Positions 63,491 through 64,000 of a DNA stretch of 64,000 bases are shown here, piece after piece. The first letter of the stretch is position 1. Each line of letters opens with the position of its first letter. The notes beneath the pieces are model-generated. The model saw only the letters and a program-made list of their open reading frames with translations, ran no database searches and was not told where the DNA came from. The translations under genes were made by a program, and so were the position numbers. Origin of the DNA: Phyllobacterium zundukense (GTDB lineage Bacteria > Pseudomonadota > Alphaproteobacteria > Rhizobiales > Rhizobiaceae); contig NZ_CP104969.1 of the NCBI RefSeq assembly GCF_025452195.1, positions 204,001 to 268,000 of the forward strand. The letters are read 5' to 3'.

Positions 63491-63558
63491 CGCGAAAAAA
63501 ATCGGCATCCGAGTATATGGATGCGGATTTTCGTCACCCGCCCTCAAGGAGCCACTCA

Positions 63559-64000
63559 ATGAAGACGTACGCGATAGCAGCCATTCCCGGTGATGGTATC
63601 GGCAAGGAAGTCGTTGCCGCCGGTCTCCGTGTTCTTGAGGCGTGCGCAAAGCGGGATGGAAATTTCGGTTTCGACGTTAAGGGCTTCCCTTGGGGATCGG
63701 ATTTCTACAAGGCGAATGGCGTCCTGATGCCCGAGGGTGGCATTGATGAATTGAAAGCCTTCGACGCTATCTATTTCGGTGCGGTGGGTGCGCCAGACGT
63801 TCCTGATCACTTGACGCTATGGGGTCTGCGCCTCGCCATTTGCCAGCCTTTCGATCAATACGCCAATGTTCGTCCGACCCGCATTCTGCCGGGTATCGAA
63901 AGCCCGCTTCGGGGTGTTACCGCCGAAGATCTCGATTGGGTCATCGTCCGCGAGAATTCCGAGGGGGAATATGCCGGCCAAGGTGGCCGCTCGCACCGGG
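63559..64000 (+). CDS. Tartrate dehydrogenase/decarboxylase family protein, 3' truncated
   Basis: The first 147 codons of a beta-decarboxylating dehydrogenase; the gene runs off the window. The ATG has AAGGA ten bases upstream. IPGDGIGKEVVAAGLRVLE, FGAVGAPDVPDHLTLWGLRL, FDQYANVRPTRILPGI and WVIVRENSEGEYAGQGG match the tartrate dehydrogenase/D-malate dehydrogenase branch (TtuC/DmlA). These act on L-tartrate, D-malate and related hydroxy acids with NAD+. It is paired divergently with the dehalogenase-like hydrolase. Confidence 0.9.
   Translation, partial: MKTYAIAAIPGDGIGKEVVAAGLRVLEACAKRDGNFGFDVKGFPWGSDFYKANGVLMPEGGIDELKAFDAIYFGAVGAPDVPDHLTLWGLRLAICQPFDQYANVRPTRILPGIESPLRGVTAEDLDWVIVRENSEGEYAGQGGRSHR

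Overview
The window looks like chromosome of a Hyphomicrobiales (Rhizobiales) alphaproteobacterium. This is judged from gene families and organisation: a coxMNOP-type oxidase operon, Brucella/Rhizobium-style RND, peptide ABC and FCD-GntR cassettes, palindromic intergenic repeats, and dense GC-rich coding. The genus cannot be fixed by eye. No tRNA, rRNA, CRISPR array, transposase or phage gene was recognised. The first and last genes are cut by the window edges.

Layout. 1-6.3 kb: the end of a CHASE2 adenylate cyclase, a DUF1428 protein, and a five-gene cytochrome c oxidase operon with two different subunit III genes. 6.3-14.1 kb: a DUF2189 membrane protein, divergent otsB and otsA, a TreY-family gene behind otsA whose catalytic motifs have changed, and a cation/proton antiporter with a C-terminal cyclic-nucleotide domain. 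14.4-20.1 kb: a GntR/UTRA regulator, a fused NanE-NanK enzyme, and a sugar ABC transporter without an ATPase gene. 20.1-22.8 kb: a long inverted-repeat element, pobA, and a Ca2+/H+ antiporter. 22.8-28.7 kb: envelope genes, six of them in one minus-strand run (OpuAC, L,D-transpeptidase, lipoprotein, DUF3300, DUF2950, outer membrane protein).

28.8-40.9 kb: an orphan NarL-type response regulator, secreted or lipoprotein genes, and an operon of DUF202, arylsulfatase, BASS transporter, formylglycine-generating enzyme and DUF1622, followed by an orphan histidine kinase. The sulfatase, its activating enzyme and a nearby DUF4239 gene each carry one frameshift. That is either decay of one functional unit or a patch of poor sequence. 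40.9-45.3 kb: an RND pump with its adaptor. 45.6-53.7 kb: one minus-strand operon holding an FCD regulator, a complete peptide-type ABC transporter and two DHDPS-family aldolase or lyase genes. 53.9-64 kb: an iron/thiamine/polyamine-type ABC transporter, a second FCD regulator, then MmgE/PrpD, AbrB-type membrane protein, two isopropylmalate/tartrate dehydrogenase-family enzymes and a haloacetate dehalogenase-like hydrolase. This last block looks like a hydroxy-acid catabolic locus.

Connections. A short core (TGTCAACA or its complement) lies in the promoter gaps of the FCD/peptide operon, the Afu-like transporter, mmgE/prpD and the divergent dehalogenase/tartrate dehydrogenase pair, which suggests one regulon. 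A second motif family built on GTTAC/GTAAC lies beside the response regulator and upstream of the sulfatase operon. The most unusual single item is the TreY-like protein, which appears to have lost all three catalytic carboxylates while keeping the family scaffold and its place behind otsA.
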